64,000 nucleotides of DNA from contig OY757939.1 of the NCBI GenBank assembly GCA_963585895.1, forward strand, positions 38,307,518 through 38,371,517, written 5' to 3'. Position 1 is the first letter of the stretch. Every line of letters begins with the position of its first letter. Both the position numbers and the translations under genes were made by a program. Of the stretch, positions 54,310-63,884 are shown piece by piece. This DNA comes from Sepioteuthis lessoniana. Lineage: Eukaryota; Mollusca; Cephalopoda; Myopsida; Loliginidae. Below the pieces are notes generated by a model, which was not told where the DNA came from, did not search any database, and saw nothing but the letters and a program-made list of their open reading frames with translations.

Positions 54310-54660
54310 GCTTTATGATTTTTATCATTAAGAGTTTTCGGACGATTGTCTTCATCTTTATTGTTATTTCCACAACGTAGTCAGGTTTGGTTTGGTTTGG
54401 TTTCTTTGTTTAATGGCATATCAACTATTTTTAGGTTATTTAAAGCCGAAGCCATTCTCCTAGAAGAACAGTAGTGGTACTATTTAACCCATAGCTGGGA
54501 GGATAAGGGGGTTCATACCTTTCCCAAGGGTTTTTGTGCGAAAGTGAACGTAATAGCGCGACTGGAGTACGAACTCGCGTACTACGATTCCGCAGTCCAT
54601 CGCTTTAACCATTACACCACGAGGACACCCCCGTAGTCAGGATTAAACCTGCAACCACAA
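54310..54660 (-). mobile_element. SINE-6 with internal deletion, split by SINE-1
   Basis: Antisense end TCATTAAGAGTTTTCGGACG, GTCTTCATCTTTATTGTTAT and CCACAACG join directly to the head (AGTCAGGATTAAACC), so the centre is deleted. SINE-1 lies between 54386 and 54631. Confidence 0.7.
54386..54631 (-). mobile_element. SINE-1, full length, 10-bp duplication
   Basis: A 246-bp insert flanked by CGTAGTCAGG at 54376-54385 and 54632-54641. Antisense: TTTGGTTTGGTTTGG tail, stem-loop (GGCATATCAAC...GGTTATTTAAAGCC), centre, GAACTCGCGTACTACG and the head complement ACACCACGAGGACACCC. Confidence 0.92.
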
Positions 54661-54960
54661 GATGATTGTCTCCTTAGAAGGTTGCAGGTTCAATCCAGAC
54701 TATAGGCGAGTAACAATACAGGAATACTTAAGTTTGTACCAGGTATATGGCTAACAGTATCAGAACAGACAACCCTCGTGGATTTAATAAATGACGTTGT
54801 TCGAAGTTCTGCGTAGGTCCTTGAGTCCGATAAACACCTGAAGAAGGCTGGAGGACATATCGGCCGAAACGTTGTGAAAATAACAATGAAGATGAAGACA
54901 ATAGTCCGAAAACCCTTAATGATAAAAATCATAGATAAGAAATAAAATTTCAGGCATTGC
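54661..54960 (+). mobile_element. SINE-6 copy
   Basis: B box GCAGGTTCAATCCAG, CGAGTAACAATACAGG, ACACCTGAAGAAGGCTGG, CGGCCGAAACGTTGTG, AATGAAGATGAAGACAATAG, and AATGATAAAAATC end. Head-to-head with the preceding antisense copy. Confidence 0.78.
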
Positions 54961-55404
54961 ATCTAAATCTGACTTTTTTTATTATTTTTCTTTTTTATAA
55001 AATGTATGCTTTTATTCTTCCTATCTCTTGAATCGTATGTAGTAAGGGTCAACACACATCTAAGATAAGAAATATTTGGTTACGAACAGATACACAGTTC
55101 TCCGACTAATGTAAGTAAACGTAGTCGTTTTGTTGTCGGAAAGACAGAAAGGTAGTTATTTATCGGACGCTCCACATACGCCAGACTACGACTCAAGGCT
55201 TTTTTTTTATTGTGGTTACCAGGCGCAGAATCAGAGCCAACACACATCTGGCGGTTTAAAAATGCCGTGGGCCCCGTTGGTATTTCCTTAAAAAAGGACG
55301 CCTCAGGTGCCAGCCGATAAATCGAGCCCTACTGAAGCAGGTGAGCTTGTGGGTATGGCCCCCTGAGGCCCCAGGGAATATAAGTCTCAGCCGTGTGGAT
55401 GAGA
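54961..55404. other. Unassigned sequence
   Basis: Direct repeat AACACACATCT near 55051 and 55239. A GC-richer part lies at 55260-55400. No family match. Confidence 0.4.
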
Positions 55405-55432
55405 GTATATATATATATATATATATATATAC
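55405..55432. repeat. (AT)n microsatellite
   Basis: AT run. Confidence 0.9.
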
Positions 55433-55523
55433 AAAGAGATAGAGAGACACAGAGAGAAAGTGGGAGAGAGAAATATGAATAGACTGACATGCATAAACTA
55501 TTAAATAAAAGATCAGATCTATC

Positions 55524-55665
55524 GTAATTTACGAAGCTCTTCGCTTCGATGTGGCACAAGGCCGAATGAATGGGGCACCCAATGAGACTCGAACTCACTC
55601 ATGTAGGTTTGCTAGTCAAGCTTGCTAACCGTTACACCACCAAAGGTGCCCTTTGGTAGCAGAGC
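55524..55665 (-). mobile_element. SINE-2 with perfect 17-bp duplication
   Basis: A 142-bp insert between two copies of AAAAGATCAGATCTATC (55507-55523, 55666-55682). It contains the 3' hairpin CGAAGC/GCTTCG and B box complement GAGACTCGAACTC. Slightly longer at its 5' side than the other copies. Confidence 0.92.
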
Positions 55666-55682
55666 AAAAGATCAGATCTATC

Positions 55683-55698
55683 TATCAATTCCTGTTCA

Positions 55699-55732
<34 letters not shown>

Positions 55733-55890
55733 AGTCTGATCACATCTACCTATCTATCTGTCTATCTATCAATTTCTGTTCATATCTATCAATCTATCTA
55801 TCTATCTATCTATCTAAGTCTGATCACATCTATCAATCAATTTATCTATCTATCGATCTATCTGTCAGTTTCTGTTCATATCTATCTATC
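55683..55890. repeat. Composite (TATC)n with TTCTGTTCATATC / AGTCTGATCACATC
   Basis: TATC runs alternate with two short phrases in a repeating order. Confidence 0.9.
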
Positions 55891-56409
55891 TATCTCAGTC
55901 TGGTCATAGCTTGCTAGCTAGCTAGCTCCGAAACCTGAATGCTATGCCGCAATACAAATCTCAAAACGCATTCCAAAGCTGGAATAATATTTGTGTTTGT
56001 TAATTAACAGCAAAAACAAAAGAAGATCTTATTATATTGTAGATAGAGCAAAAATGTTTTTTAGATAGAGAGATAGATAGATAGATCTGCACTAATTCAT
56101 CTTCCCCAGGCGATTTGCTTTGAAATTTTTGATGATGTAAGCTGTGATGAAAGGAATCTGAGAAAAAATAAATAAACAAGTAAAAATTAAATTTAGTCCC
56201 AGAATTGATCGATATCCGCACTTTGTGCTAATTTTCGATCAGGTGAGTTTTCATATCGATTTGCAACTGAGTCAACAGCAAATTTACGCACTCACATTTT
56301 CTTTTTGGTGCGAGGTGATGTCACACGTCGGAATTGCCAGAAAACATTCAGATTTCTAGCTTGATTTTATTTCCGAAAAAAAAATCAGAAATAAACTTAG
56401 ATAAAAAAA
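55891..56409. other. Unassigned sequence
   Basis: Includes short (GATA)n at about 56060-56085. No family match. Confidence 0.4.
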
Positions 56410-56592
56410 AATAAAGTAAAGTAGGCGACCTTATTACCAAGGTGTAGGGAAGGGCACAACTTCTTTCTCTGGATCGCTCCACTTACCGTTGTTTTGTACC
56501 TTATATTGCTGAGTGCTAAGCAAGGCGGAATCAAGTACCATTTTTTGAGTCCTTGGCATGATTGAACCCCGGTCTCCCGGACCATCGGCGAA
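56410..56592 (-). mobile_element. SINE-3, internally deleted
   Basis: AAAGTAGGCGACC joins CAAGGTGTAGGGAAGG (end region shortened), then GTACC, TTTTTTGAGTCCTTGGCATG and ATTGAACCCCGGTCTCCCGG. Confidence 0.8.
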
Positions 56593-56639
56593 GTCAGTCC
56601 GAATATGTTCTTTATATCATTAACTTGAATATTTCATGT

Positions 56640-56820
56640 TCCAACCCACCTTGGAATACACTTGCTGTATCTTCTGTAGATGTGTAAGACCATCCCCCTC
56701 TCTCCCAAAATAGGAGAACCCTGTGCATTTAATGGTAAGGCTTCGGTTCGTGAGCATATGGAGTACTCCTTTGTTGCTTTACTTCCAAATTCACTCTCAC
56801 CTGTCGTGGGAGTATCTGGT
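56640..56820 (+). mobile_element. HCR fragment, degraded
   Basis: CTTCTGTAGATGTGTAAGACC, GGTAAGGCTTCGGTTCG, ATATGGAGTACTCCTTTG, TTCACTCTCACC. Confidence 0.55.
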
Positions 56821-56905
56821 TTGGTTTCCTTATTCAATGACATATCAATCTTCCTGGGTTATTTAATGCCAGGGCCATCCTGTGGTAGTATAGTTACATT
56901 TCGCC
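56818..56905 (-). mobile_element. SINE-1 tail fragment
   Basis: GGTTTGGTTTCCTTATTCAA, ACATATCAATC...GGGTTATTTAATGCC, GGGCCATCCTGTGG. Confidence 0.65.
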
Positions 56906-56924
56906 AAACACCGGGGTGATTTTC

Positions 56925-57455
56925 CAAGTCGTCTGGGGCTGTAGAGTACACCGATTGCTTCTCTCCGGAAGGGTAAGACCCCTCCCTACGAATATCCTGG
57001 ATATAACTTTAAATAATCTGATGGTAAAGCTCCAGTAATGCTGGAGTTTTGAGGAATGCTGAGTACCCCTTCATTGCCATCGCTCCCAGGTTCACTCTGG
57101 CCCGGAGTGGTTGCACCTGAAAGGGTCCTATCTATACATCAAATAGAACTAAACTGTGAACTTATGCTAGACTGAATTGTTTGAAATGGAACTGTTTTTC
57201 ACATTGAAACTGTACTTACGCAAAACTAAACTGTTTGAAATAGAACAGTTTTGACATTTAACTAGGTGTAAACAAAATCTATACTGAGACTAAAATAAGT
57301 TGTTTGAATTAGAACTGTTTGACTAAACTGAATAACTTGAAATAGAAATGTTTTTGACATTTGAAATGTGTACTTATGCTGAACTGAATTGTGTGAAATA
57401 GAACTGTTTCCTTATATAAAAATGGATTTGGCATTAAATAGCCTACAAACAAACA
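56925..57455 (+). mobile_element. HCR, complete, short-body type
   Basis: Head GTCGTCTGGGGCTGTAGAGT, GGGTAAGACCC, perfect CTCCAG/CTGGAG hairpin (57030-57046), CCACTC-type pairing GGAGTGG, middle units, and tail ATGGATTTGGCATTAAATAG then CAAACAAACAAACG. The second half of the 3' stem-loop is missing. Confidence 0.85.
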
Positions 57456-57724
57456 AACGGGGGGGGGGGCGATTCCGTTTTCAATCCGTTGAACGTTTCA
57501 GATGACACGAATGACTCTTTATCAGCCCACGTAGTGTTTTTTTTAGATCCAGACGACGAAATAAAAAAAAAACAATTTTTGATTTACTCTACCCTTCAAA
57601 ACCTCATTATGCCATAACACATTTCTAAAATCCAAATCGATTTCTTTTCCCTCTGGTTAATAAAAACTCTCTTACTGGTCTCTGAACCCCACAGAGTTAC
57701 AATCCATATAGAAAAACAGCAGGC
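57456..57724. other. Unassigned sequence
   Basis: Begins with a G11 run. No family match. Confidence 0.4.
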
Positions 57725-57860
57725 TAAAGTACTAAACTGAGGCCTTGAAATAAGCGAGTTCGAATTCTAGTCGCGCTATTACGTTCACTTTCGGACTAAT
57801 ACCCTTGGGAAAGGCATGAACCCCCTTATACCCTATTTATGAGTTTTCACTGCTGTTAAA
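57725..57860 (+). mobile_element. SINE-1, head and tail truncated
   Basis: AAGCGAGTTCGAATTC (B box), GTCGCGCTATTACGTTCACT, TACCCTTGGGAAAGGCATGA, ending after TTATACCCTATTTATGAG. Confidence 0.78.
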
Positions 57861-57959
57861 GAAGTGTTGACAGCACAGATTCTTTTGACTCTCTCACTAT
57901 CCGTCCCTATTCAAATCAGTTACACGGCTCTTTAAAAGTTGACCTGTCACGAAGACTTC

Positions 57960-58045
57960 CCCCGTAACTTATAAGTTTCAATCCATTGATCAAGTAGATT
58001 TGTTTCAAAGTTATTTATACAAGACAGGAATACTTGAAACCATAT
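57960..58045 (+). mobile_element. HCR body fragment
   Basis: TTGATCAAGTAGATTTGTTT and AGGAATACTTGAAACCATA, cut by MITE-1. Confidence 0.5.
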
Positions 58046-58046
58046 A

Positions 58047-58621
58047 CAAAGTGTCTCAATACACATGGTTATAGTAATTTACTAAGCTTTTTTTCTCAGA
58101 TGTAGCACAAGGCCGTATGAATGGGGCACCTAATAAGATTCGAACTCATTCGCGTAGGTTTACAAGTCTAGCTTGCTAACCATTACACCACCCAAAGTGC
58201 CCTAATACACATGGTTATATCGGACGTCTCAATATACATGAGACCTAATTGACTCCTAAATACTCTATTTATAATAATGCTGTGTTCTTTTGTTTCAGAT
58301 TTACAAATAGTATACAATAAAAACAAGAGAGGAAACATATTTTGCGTCACGATTTATTCGGAGACAAAATCATTGAAAGCTGTCTCAAAATAGATGCAAC
58401 CCATTAATATGATGATTTATTACTGAGACAAGAAACTGACTAAAAAAAACATTAAATGTCCTGGAAGCTGATACAATAATAATTTAAAAAACATTAATTT
58501 GATGTTTCTAGCTGAAATGATGCACTTTTTGCAGGACATGTTCCAAATAACTACCATTGCGCCAATCTCAGTAATATATCATTATCATATTAATGGGTTG
58601 CATCTATTTTGAAACACCCTG
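58047..58621. mobile_element. MITE-1 (Tc1/mariner-like ends), with SINE-2 insertion
   Basis: Ends CAAAGTGTCTCAATA (left) and the inverse of CAGGGTGTTTCAAAATAG (right), each next to TA (58045-58046 and 58622-58623). An inner copy of the right-end sequence, GTCTCAAAATAGATGCAACC (about 58392), lies inverted relative to the end. Net length about 430 bp, no transposase. TA target and the GGGTGT end resemble Tc1/mariner non-autonomous elements. Confidence 0.75.
58074..58203 (-). mobile_element. SINE-2 with perfect 16-bp duplication
   Basis: A 130-bp insert between AATACACATGGTTATA at 58058-58073 and 58204-58219, just inside the left end of MITE-1. Head, B box complement and GTAATTTAC end as in other copies. 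Confidence 0.92.
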
Positions 58622-58769
58622 TATATATATGCATATTGAATATATTATTTCTAAACACGTTTTGTGGATAACATTTTTAAATGAACCTGAGCTCCAAACA
58701 TAGAGACATAAGCGAATAAACATTAACGTAGTTTTCTCAGATTTTTTGTAATTTCAATCAGATCATCTT

Positions 58770-58945
58770 CCTGTCTGATTGATCGATTGATTTTAGGTTA
58801 GTTGGCTGGCTGGCTGGCTGGCTGGGTGTTATTGCATATCAACACTTGATGGATTTTAAGAGCGTGTCAAAACGTCTGGGTTATTTTATTCCTAGAGGTT
58901 TAGGAATCATGTTTATTTTGCGTTCATATATTTTGCGTAATTGTC
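58770..58945 (-). mobile_element. HCR tail, variant subtype
   Basis: GTTGGCTGGCTGGCTGGCTG tail, TTGCATATCAACACTTGATG, GGGTTATTTTATTCCTAGAG and GTTTAGGAATCATGTTTATT. Confidence 0.55.
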
Positions 58946-59070
58946 CCTTAAGAGGAATGCGTATCTCTAATAATATAATGACGCTCACAGAGTGACAGAG
59001 AAACAAAAACGGAAAGAGACAAACAATTACGTACACACACACACACACACACACACAGAGTTATATATAA

Positions 59071-59313
59071 AAATGTAAAGTTGGTGACCGAAGTCGACGG
59101 CGACCAAAAGGCTCTCTTTTCAATAGCTACTACACTAAAGTGTAGGGGAGGGCGCTGCACCTTTGCCTGTATTGCTCCATTTTACCCTTGATACATTGTT
59201 GAGTGTATCAAGTACCATTTTTAAAGTCTTTGGTATGACGCAACCTAGGATTGAACCTATGTCTTCTGGACCATTGGCGAACGTTATACTCACTAGGCCA
59301 ATGAGCCGGTGTT
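59071..59313 (-). mobile_element. SINE-3 with 12-bp duplication
   Basis: A 243-bp insert between AGTTATATATAA at 59059-59070 and 59314-59325. Complete from GTAAAGTTGGTGACC to CTAGGCCAATGAGCCGGTG (head). An (AC)n run precedes it (59033-59057). Confidence 0.88.
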
Positions 59314-59329
59314 AGTTATATATAATCTG

Positions 59330-59515
59330 TAAATATGTACATATATATCGATATAATTTTATATATTCATTATATATATATATATATATATATGGAGGAG
59401 TGGGAGATTCGGTAAATCCGGCAAGATGTGAAAAAAAATGTGGAAAATGGATCAACCAAAACACAGACAACAGATTAAATAATATTTCGTCTTTATTTCA
59501 TAAAATACTTCATCC

Positions 59516-59572
<57 letters not shown>
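59330..59572. repeat. (AT)n microsatellites flanking unique sequence
   Basis: AT runs at about 59365-59393 and 59518-59572. The 125 bp between are unassigned. Confidence 0.9.
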
Positions 59573-59575
<3 letters not shown>

Positions 59576-59644
59576 CAAAGCTTCTAGAATGAATTGAATA
59601 AGCGGAAATATGTAAACAAAACAAATGTGGTACATATGCGTTAA

Positions 59645-59805
59645 AATCCCTTTCCGGTTGGCTGTGCAGTAGAATCTCTGGCTGGCGTAAATGTCAGCTG
59701 GGTTTCGATCCCAGCTCCCGGCATCTCACGTGTCTGGCCAAACTCAAGAGTTGTGATACAGCGTGGCAGTTCGTCTATGAATGACAATATAAATATATAT
59801 GTGTA
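59645..59805 (+). mobile_element. SINE-7 (tRNA-derived)
   Basis: CCGGTTGGCTGTGCAGTAGA head, GCTGGGTTTCGATCCCAGC (B box with perfect arm AGCTGGG/CCCAGC), CCGGCATCTCACGTGTC, and the TCTATGAATGACAATAT end. Shared with 35720-35905. Confidence 0.65.
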
Positions 59806-59865
59806 CTACAAGGGCAACGTAGCATTGCCTAGGTAGGCGTAAAATCTTTTTTATGAATTAAATTA

Positions 59866-60098
59866 GGGTTTTTGTTTGTTTGTTTGTTTAATAGCTTATC
59901 AACCTTCTTGGGTCATTTTATGCCAAATCCATCCATCTAGAAGAATAGTAGTGGTACTATTTAACACATAGCTGGGAGGAAAGGGGGGTTTATACCTTTC
60001 TCACGAGTATTTGAACGTAACAGCATGGCTGGAGTTCGAACTCGCTTGCTACGATTCCGATGTCCAGCTCTTTAACCATTACACCACGAGGACACTCC
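59866..60098 (-). mobile_element. SINE-1, full length
   Basis: TTTGTTTGTTTGTTTAATAG tail, CTTATCAACC...GGGTCATTTTATGCC, centre, GAGTTCGAACTCGCTTGC, CATTACACCACGAGGACAC. Confidence 0.85.
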
Positions 60099-60149
60099 CT
60101 TGGGTTTTTCGAACTTTTTCCCGGTAGTCAGGTTATATTTAACATCCTG

Positions 60150-60510
60150 GTAGATTGACTGACATATATGAATGGCACGTCAACCCTTAGGGTTTATTGC
60201 ATGTCTATTTCCATTTTTGTGTCGTTTTTTTCTCGGAGATTTTTTAAGCTCACGGTGCTATCGAAAATGATAATTTTTTTAAATAGACGTGCTTGACCCA
60301 AAGATCGGCCTCAACACCATTCTGTATGAAAGTGGAACTAGGAATAATGACAATAAAAGGGTACGCCACACTATCTAGATCTCTAGAACTGAACTCTCAC
60401 AATCAGATGCAGATTAGAATCATATCGAAGACACCTCTTATTTTGGTGGGGGTCTTACCCTTCTTTTGGGAGATACAGTCAGCGTATTGTTAACCTCAAC
60501 AAATGAGTGA
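60150..60510 (-). mobile_element. HCR, variant subtype, diverged
   Basis: Tail area ATGGCACGTCAACCCTTAGG, then TTGACCCAAAGATCGG, GTACGCCACACTATCTAGAT, TCTAGAACTGAACTCTCAC and GGGGGTCTTACCC. Confidence 0.6.
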
Positions 60511-60881
60511 TTCCCGAATTTTTTAGATGAATTGTTGTTTTTGTTAAACAATGATTCCTTAGGGTCAGTTTTGGCTTTTTTCAAAAATCTTTATCATATT
60601 CTGGTCGTTTACTTTCGGAACTTCATTATGTTTGTTCTATTCTTGTACATTTCCAGGTACGTCGTACGGAAGTCTTTCTTTTTCTATGAAGAGTATCATC
60701 GAAAAGGCTATTCGGTATTTTTTAGGAAGAATGAACAATGACAGTTTCTAAGTTTCCTTATAAAAGGAACTGAATGAGTTTTTATAATGCTTCGTTGAGA
60801 GCGTAATCTTCGTTGACTCTTCATAATGTGTCCACTCTCATACAATACAGAATTGAATACTGAGTAATGACAGTACACGCA
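60511..60881. other. Unassigned sequence
   Basis: A 69-codon frame (60532-60741, +) has no recognisable domain. Confidence 0.35.
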
Positions 60882-61122
60882 GGGAGTGTCCTCGTGGTGT
60901 AATGGTTAAAGCGATGGACTGCGACATCGTAGTACGCAAGTTCGTACTCCAGTCGCGCTATTACGTTCACTTTCGGGCAAATACCCTTGGGAAAGGTATG
61001 ATCCCCCTTATCCTTCCAGCTATGGGTTAAATAGTACCACTACTTCTAGGAGAATGGCTTTGGCATTAAATAACTTATAAAGGTTGATATGCCATTAAAC
61101 AAAGAAATCAAATCAAACCAAA
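60882..61122 (+). mobile_element. SINE-1, full length, near-perfect 11-bp duplication
   Basis: Flanked by CAGTACACGCA (60871-60881) and CAGCACACGCA (61123-61133). A box GTGGTGTAATGGTTAAAGCG, B box CAAGTTCGTACTCC, shared centre, stem-loop GGCATTAAATAAC..GGTTGATATGCC and AAACAAAGAAATC tail. Good reference copy. Confidence 0.9.
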
Positions 61123-61429
61123 CAGCACACGCAATACTATACTATACACCGGACTTCTGTTTGAATGATTAGTATATTTACTATTCTAAGTCATATGACC
61201 ACGAGGAGCACAATCCATTTCAACAGCTGTGTTTGTTGCCTAGAGAGCCGTGTTCGACCACACGAGTCGGTATCGATACATTCTTCTTATATAAAAATGA
61301 GCAAACCACCTCAGCGAAAAAAAAAAGAAACATAAAACTGAAAAAAAAACAACCCAAAAACGATCACAGTATTCCATTTAAGATTATCTGAGGAGGTCAT
61401 TAGATGCGACAAGTAAAGCAATAAAAACG

Positions 61430-62440
61430 ACAAACCTCTAAAAGGTTCTGATTTAGATTTTCCCAAGGAAAGAAAACAGATGTCACATGTAACAGAACGA
61501 GAATAACATACAGTAGCAAATCAAATAAAGTATTCAGTTTGGCATTCCCAAGGAAAGACAATGAACCTGACAGGTAAAAGAGAGAAGATATTAGCCCCTT
61601 AGAGAGCAAATAAAGTTCCTGTTTTATATTTCCATCGGAAGGAGGATGAAGTAGAAAGGTAGAAGAGTGAAAATATTTCTCTGAGCAACAAATAAAGAAT
61701 TCTGGTTGGAATTCTCTTGGAAGGACAATGAACCTGACAGGTTAAAAGAGTGAGAACACCAGCCCCTTAAAGAAGAAAAAAGGGTTCTATTTAATATTTC
61801 CATCGGAAAGAGAATGAAGTTGAAAGGTAGAGGAGTGAAAATATTTCTCTGGGCAACAAATAAAGAATTCTGGTTGGAATTCTCTTGGAAGGACAATGAA
61901 CCTGACAGGTTAAAAGAGTGAGAACACCAGCCCCTTAAAGAAGAAAAAAGGGTTCTATTTAATATTTCCATCGGAAAGAGAATGAAGTTGAAAGGTAGAG
62001 GAGTGAAAATATTTCTCTGGGCAACAAATAAAGAATTCTGGTTGGAATTCTCTTGGAAGGACAATGAACCTGACAGGTTAAAAGAGTGAGAACACCAGCC
62101 CCTTAAAGAAGAAAAAAGGGTTCTATTTAATATTTCCATCGGAAAGAGAATGAAGTTGAAAGGTAGAAGAGTGAAAATATTTCTCTGGGCAACAAATAAA
62201 GAATTCTGGTTGGAATTCTCTTGGAAGGACAATGAACCTGACAGGTTAAAAGAGTGAGAACACCAGCCCCTTAAAGAAGAAAAAAGGGTTCTATTTAATA
62301 TTTCCATCGGAAAGAGAATGAAGTTGAAAGGTAGAGGAGTGAAAATATTTCTCTGAGCATCAAATAAAGAATTCTGGTTGGAATTCCCAAGGAAGGACAA
62401 TGAAGCTGATAGGTTAAAACAGTGAGAACACAAGCTTTTC
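61430..62440. repeat. 168-bp satellite array
   Basis: TCTGGTTGGAATTC starts at 61701, 61869, 62037, 62205 and 62373, exactly 168 bp apart. The units differ at only a few positions; older, diverged units lie at 61430-61620. Each unit is two related halves of about 84 bp (both contain AATGAA..TGA.AGGT.A...AGTGA). Because 168 = 3 x 56 and the unit lacks stops in one frame, the minus strand stays open for 316 codons (61624-62574). Confidence 0.92.
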
Positions 62441-62644
62441 ATTAGAATCATCATCCTCAAGACAGTACAGATTCGTTCAACTCTCTCATACCAGCTGTAC
62501 TTCAATAAAAAATTGTCCTTTTGTCGCCTCCAGCGCGTAGTAGAGCTGTTGGGTAAATAAACGCATACTGCCACTTGAGTGACGTCGAGGTGGTTATAGT
62601 GAGGAAGAAGGAATCGTTCGATTGGTAAAAGAATCTTTTTATTT

Positions 62645-62820
62645 CACTTAGAGGTGATTGTGCCGTAACGGTTATAATAAAAGGAAGAGGACACGGTTAC
62701 CCGAGTTCAAACCCTGGTCGAGGATGTTCGTATTTCCCATTGAGATAATACCATTTGGGAGAAGTTTACATCCAACTATTCTTCCTGCTACGGGTAAACA
62801 GTAATGCAGTTATTAAATTT
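62645..62820 (+). mobile_element. SINE-4 5' half
   Basis: GTGCCGTAACGGTTAT (A box), CGAGTTCAAACCCTGG (B box), ATAATACCATTTGGGAGAAG, ATTCTTCCTGCTACGGGTAA. Tail missing. Confidence 0.78.
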
Positions 62821-63020
62821 CAAATCATCTGGGGTTATTTTAAGCCAAGATGTTGGGAAATTGCGTTCATTATACTTTCACATTTACTTTTTTAATCTTG
62901 TTTCTTAAGAACTATTTTTGCAGACGTTTGTATGGTTTCAAGTATTCCTATCTAATATCAATATTTACATGATTTCAAGTAATATTTCTATTCAATAATT
63001 GTAATTTGTTTGCACACTGT
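62821..63020 (-). mobile_element. HCR tail and body, variant subtype
   Basis: GGGTTATTTTAAGCCAAGAT, GGAAATTGCGTTCATT, then body units GTATGGTTTCAAGTATTCC, interrupted by MITE-1. Confidence 0.6.
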
Positions 63021-63022
63021 TA

Positions 63023-63403
63023 CAGGTTGTCTCAAAATAGGTGCAACCCATTAATATGATTATGATTTATTACTGAGACGAGTGCAATTGTGGTCAATTG
63101 GAACACGTCCTTTGAAAAATGCATTCTTTCGGCTAGAGACATCAAATCAATGTTTGTTTTAATTGTTATTATATCAGCTTCCAGGACATTCAATCTTTTT
63201 GGGGGGGTGTCTCAATAATTATTTTAATGAGACAGCTTTCAATGATTTTGTCTCCAAATAAGTAATGACGCAAAATACTTTTTCATCTCTTGTCCCAGGC
63301 AATGTGATCGAGGATTAATAGTTATTATAGTATACTATTTTCAAATCTGAAAGAAAAAATAGCTATTTGCTGTCACATGGGTCCCATGATTATTGAGACA
63401 CCC
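63023..63403. mobile_element. MITE-1, second copy
   Basis: 381 bp from CAGGTTGTCTCAAAATAG to the inverse of GGGTGTCTCAATAATC, with TA on both sides (63021-63022, 63404-63405). Interior blocks (TCAGCTTCCAGGACATT, GAGACAGCTTTCAATGATTT, GACGCAAAATA) also occur in 58047-58621. An internal GGGTGTCTCAATAATT sits near 63208, so ends and interior are rearranged. Confidence 0.75.
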
Positions 63404-63475
63404 TAAAAAGGATATTGTATTAAATAACCTACAATGGTTGATATGCCATAAAACCAAGCCAAACCAAAACTAATC
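63404..63475 (+). mobile_element. HCR 3' tail fragment
   Basis: ATTAAATAACCTACAATGGT, TTGATATGCCATAAAACC and AAGCCAAACCAAAAC. Confidence 0.7.
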
Positions 63476-63484
63476 TTTTTGTTC

Positions 63485-63630
63485 GTTGGAGAGGTCAGTT
63501 GGATTCGCGCCTTTCCCAAGGGTATTTGTGCGAAGTAAAACGGAAACAGCCTCATCCAGGTTTTGAATTCAGGCCGCTGATGCCATTCCGAGGACGATAA
63601 CCGTTACGCAAAGTACGCCTCCCATTCAAT
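63485..63630 (-). mobile_element. SINE-4/SINE-1-type head and centre
   Basis: CCTTTCCCAAGGGTATTTGT, TTTTGAATTCAGGCCG (B-box region), CCGTTACGCAAAGTACGCC. Too eroded to choose the family. Confidence 0.6.
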
Positions 63631-63744
63631 ATGCGATCGAGAAAAAAGAAACAAAAACCTTTTTGAACATGTATTTCGTAATATAGAAAAGCTTATTGAA
63701 AACCGCTTATTGTAAGTTCCCTTTTTCATGTTATATGACTTTGC

Positions 63745-63883
63745 TTTCATGGCATATCAACCTTTATGGGTTATTTAATGCCAAAGCCATCTCTTGCAGA
63801 GGAACAGCTTTGGTACTGTTTAACTCACAGCTGTGATGATAAAGAGTTTCATACTTTTCGAAAGTGAACGCAATAACGCTACT
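63745..63883 (-). mobile_element. SINE-1, head truncated
   Basis: GGCATATCAACC..GGGTTATTTAATGCC, TTAACTCACAGCTGTGATG and CGAAAGTGAACGCAATAACG, then abuts an HCR head. Confidence 0.8.
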
Positions 63884-63884
63884 T

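Noticed and set aside
61624..62574. 316-codon minus-strand open frame as a gene
   Set aside because: It lies wholly in a 168-bp satellite whose period is divisible by three. No domain or gene structure was seen.
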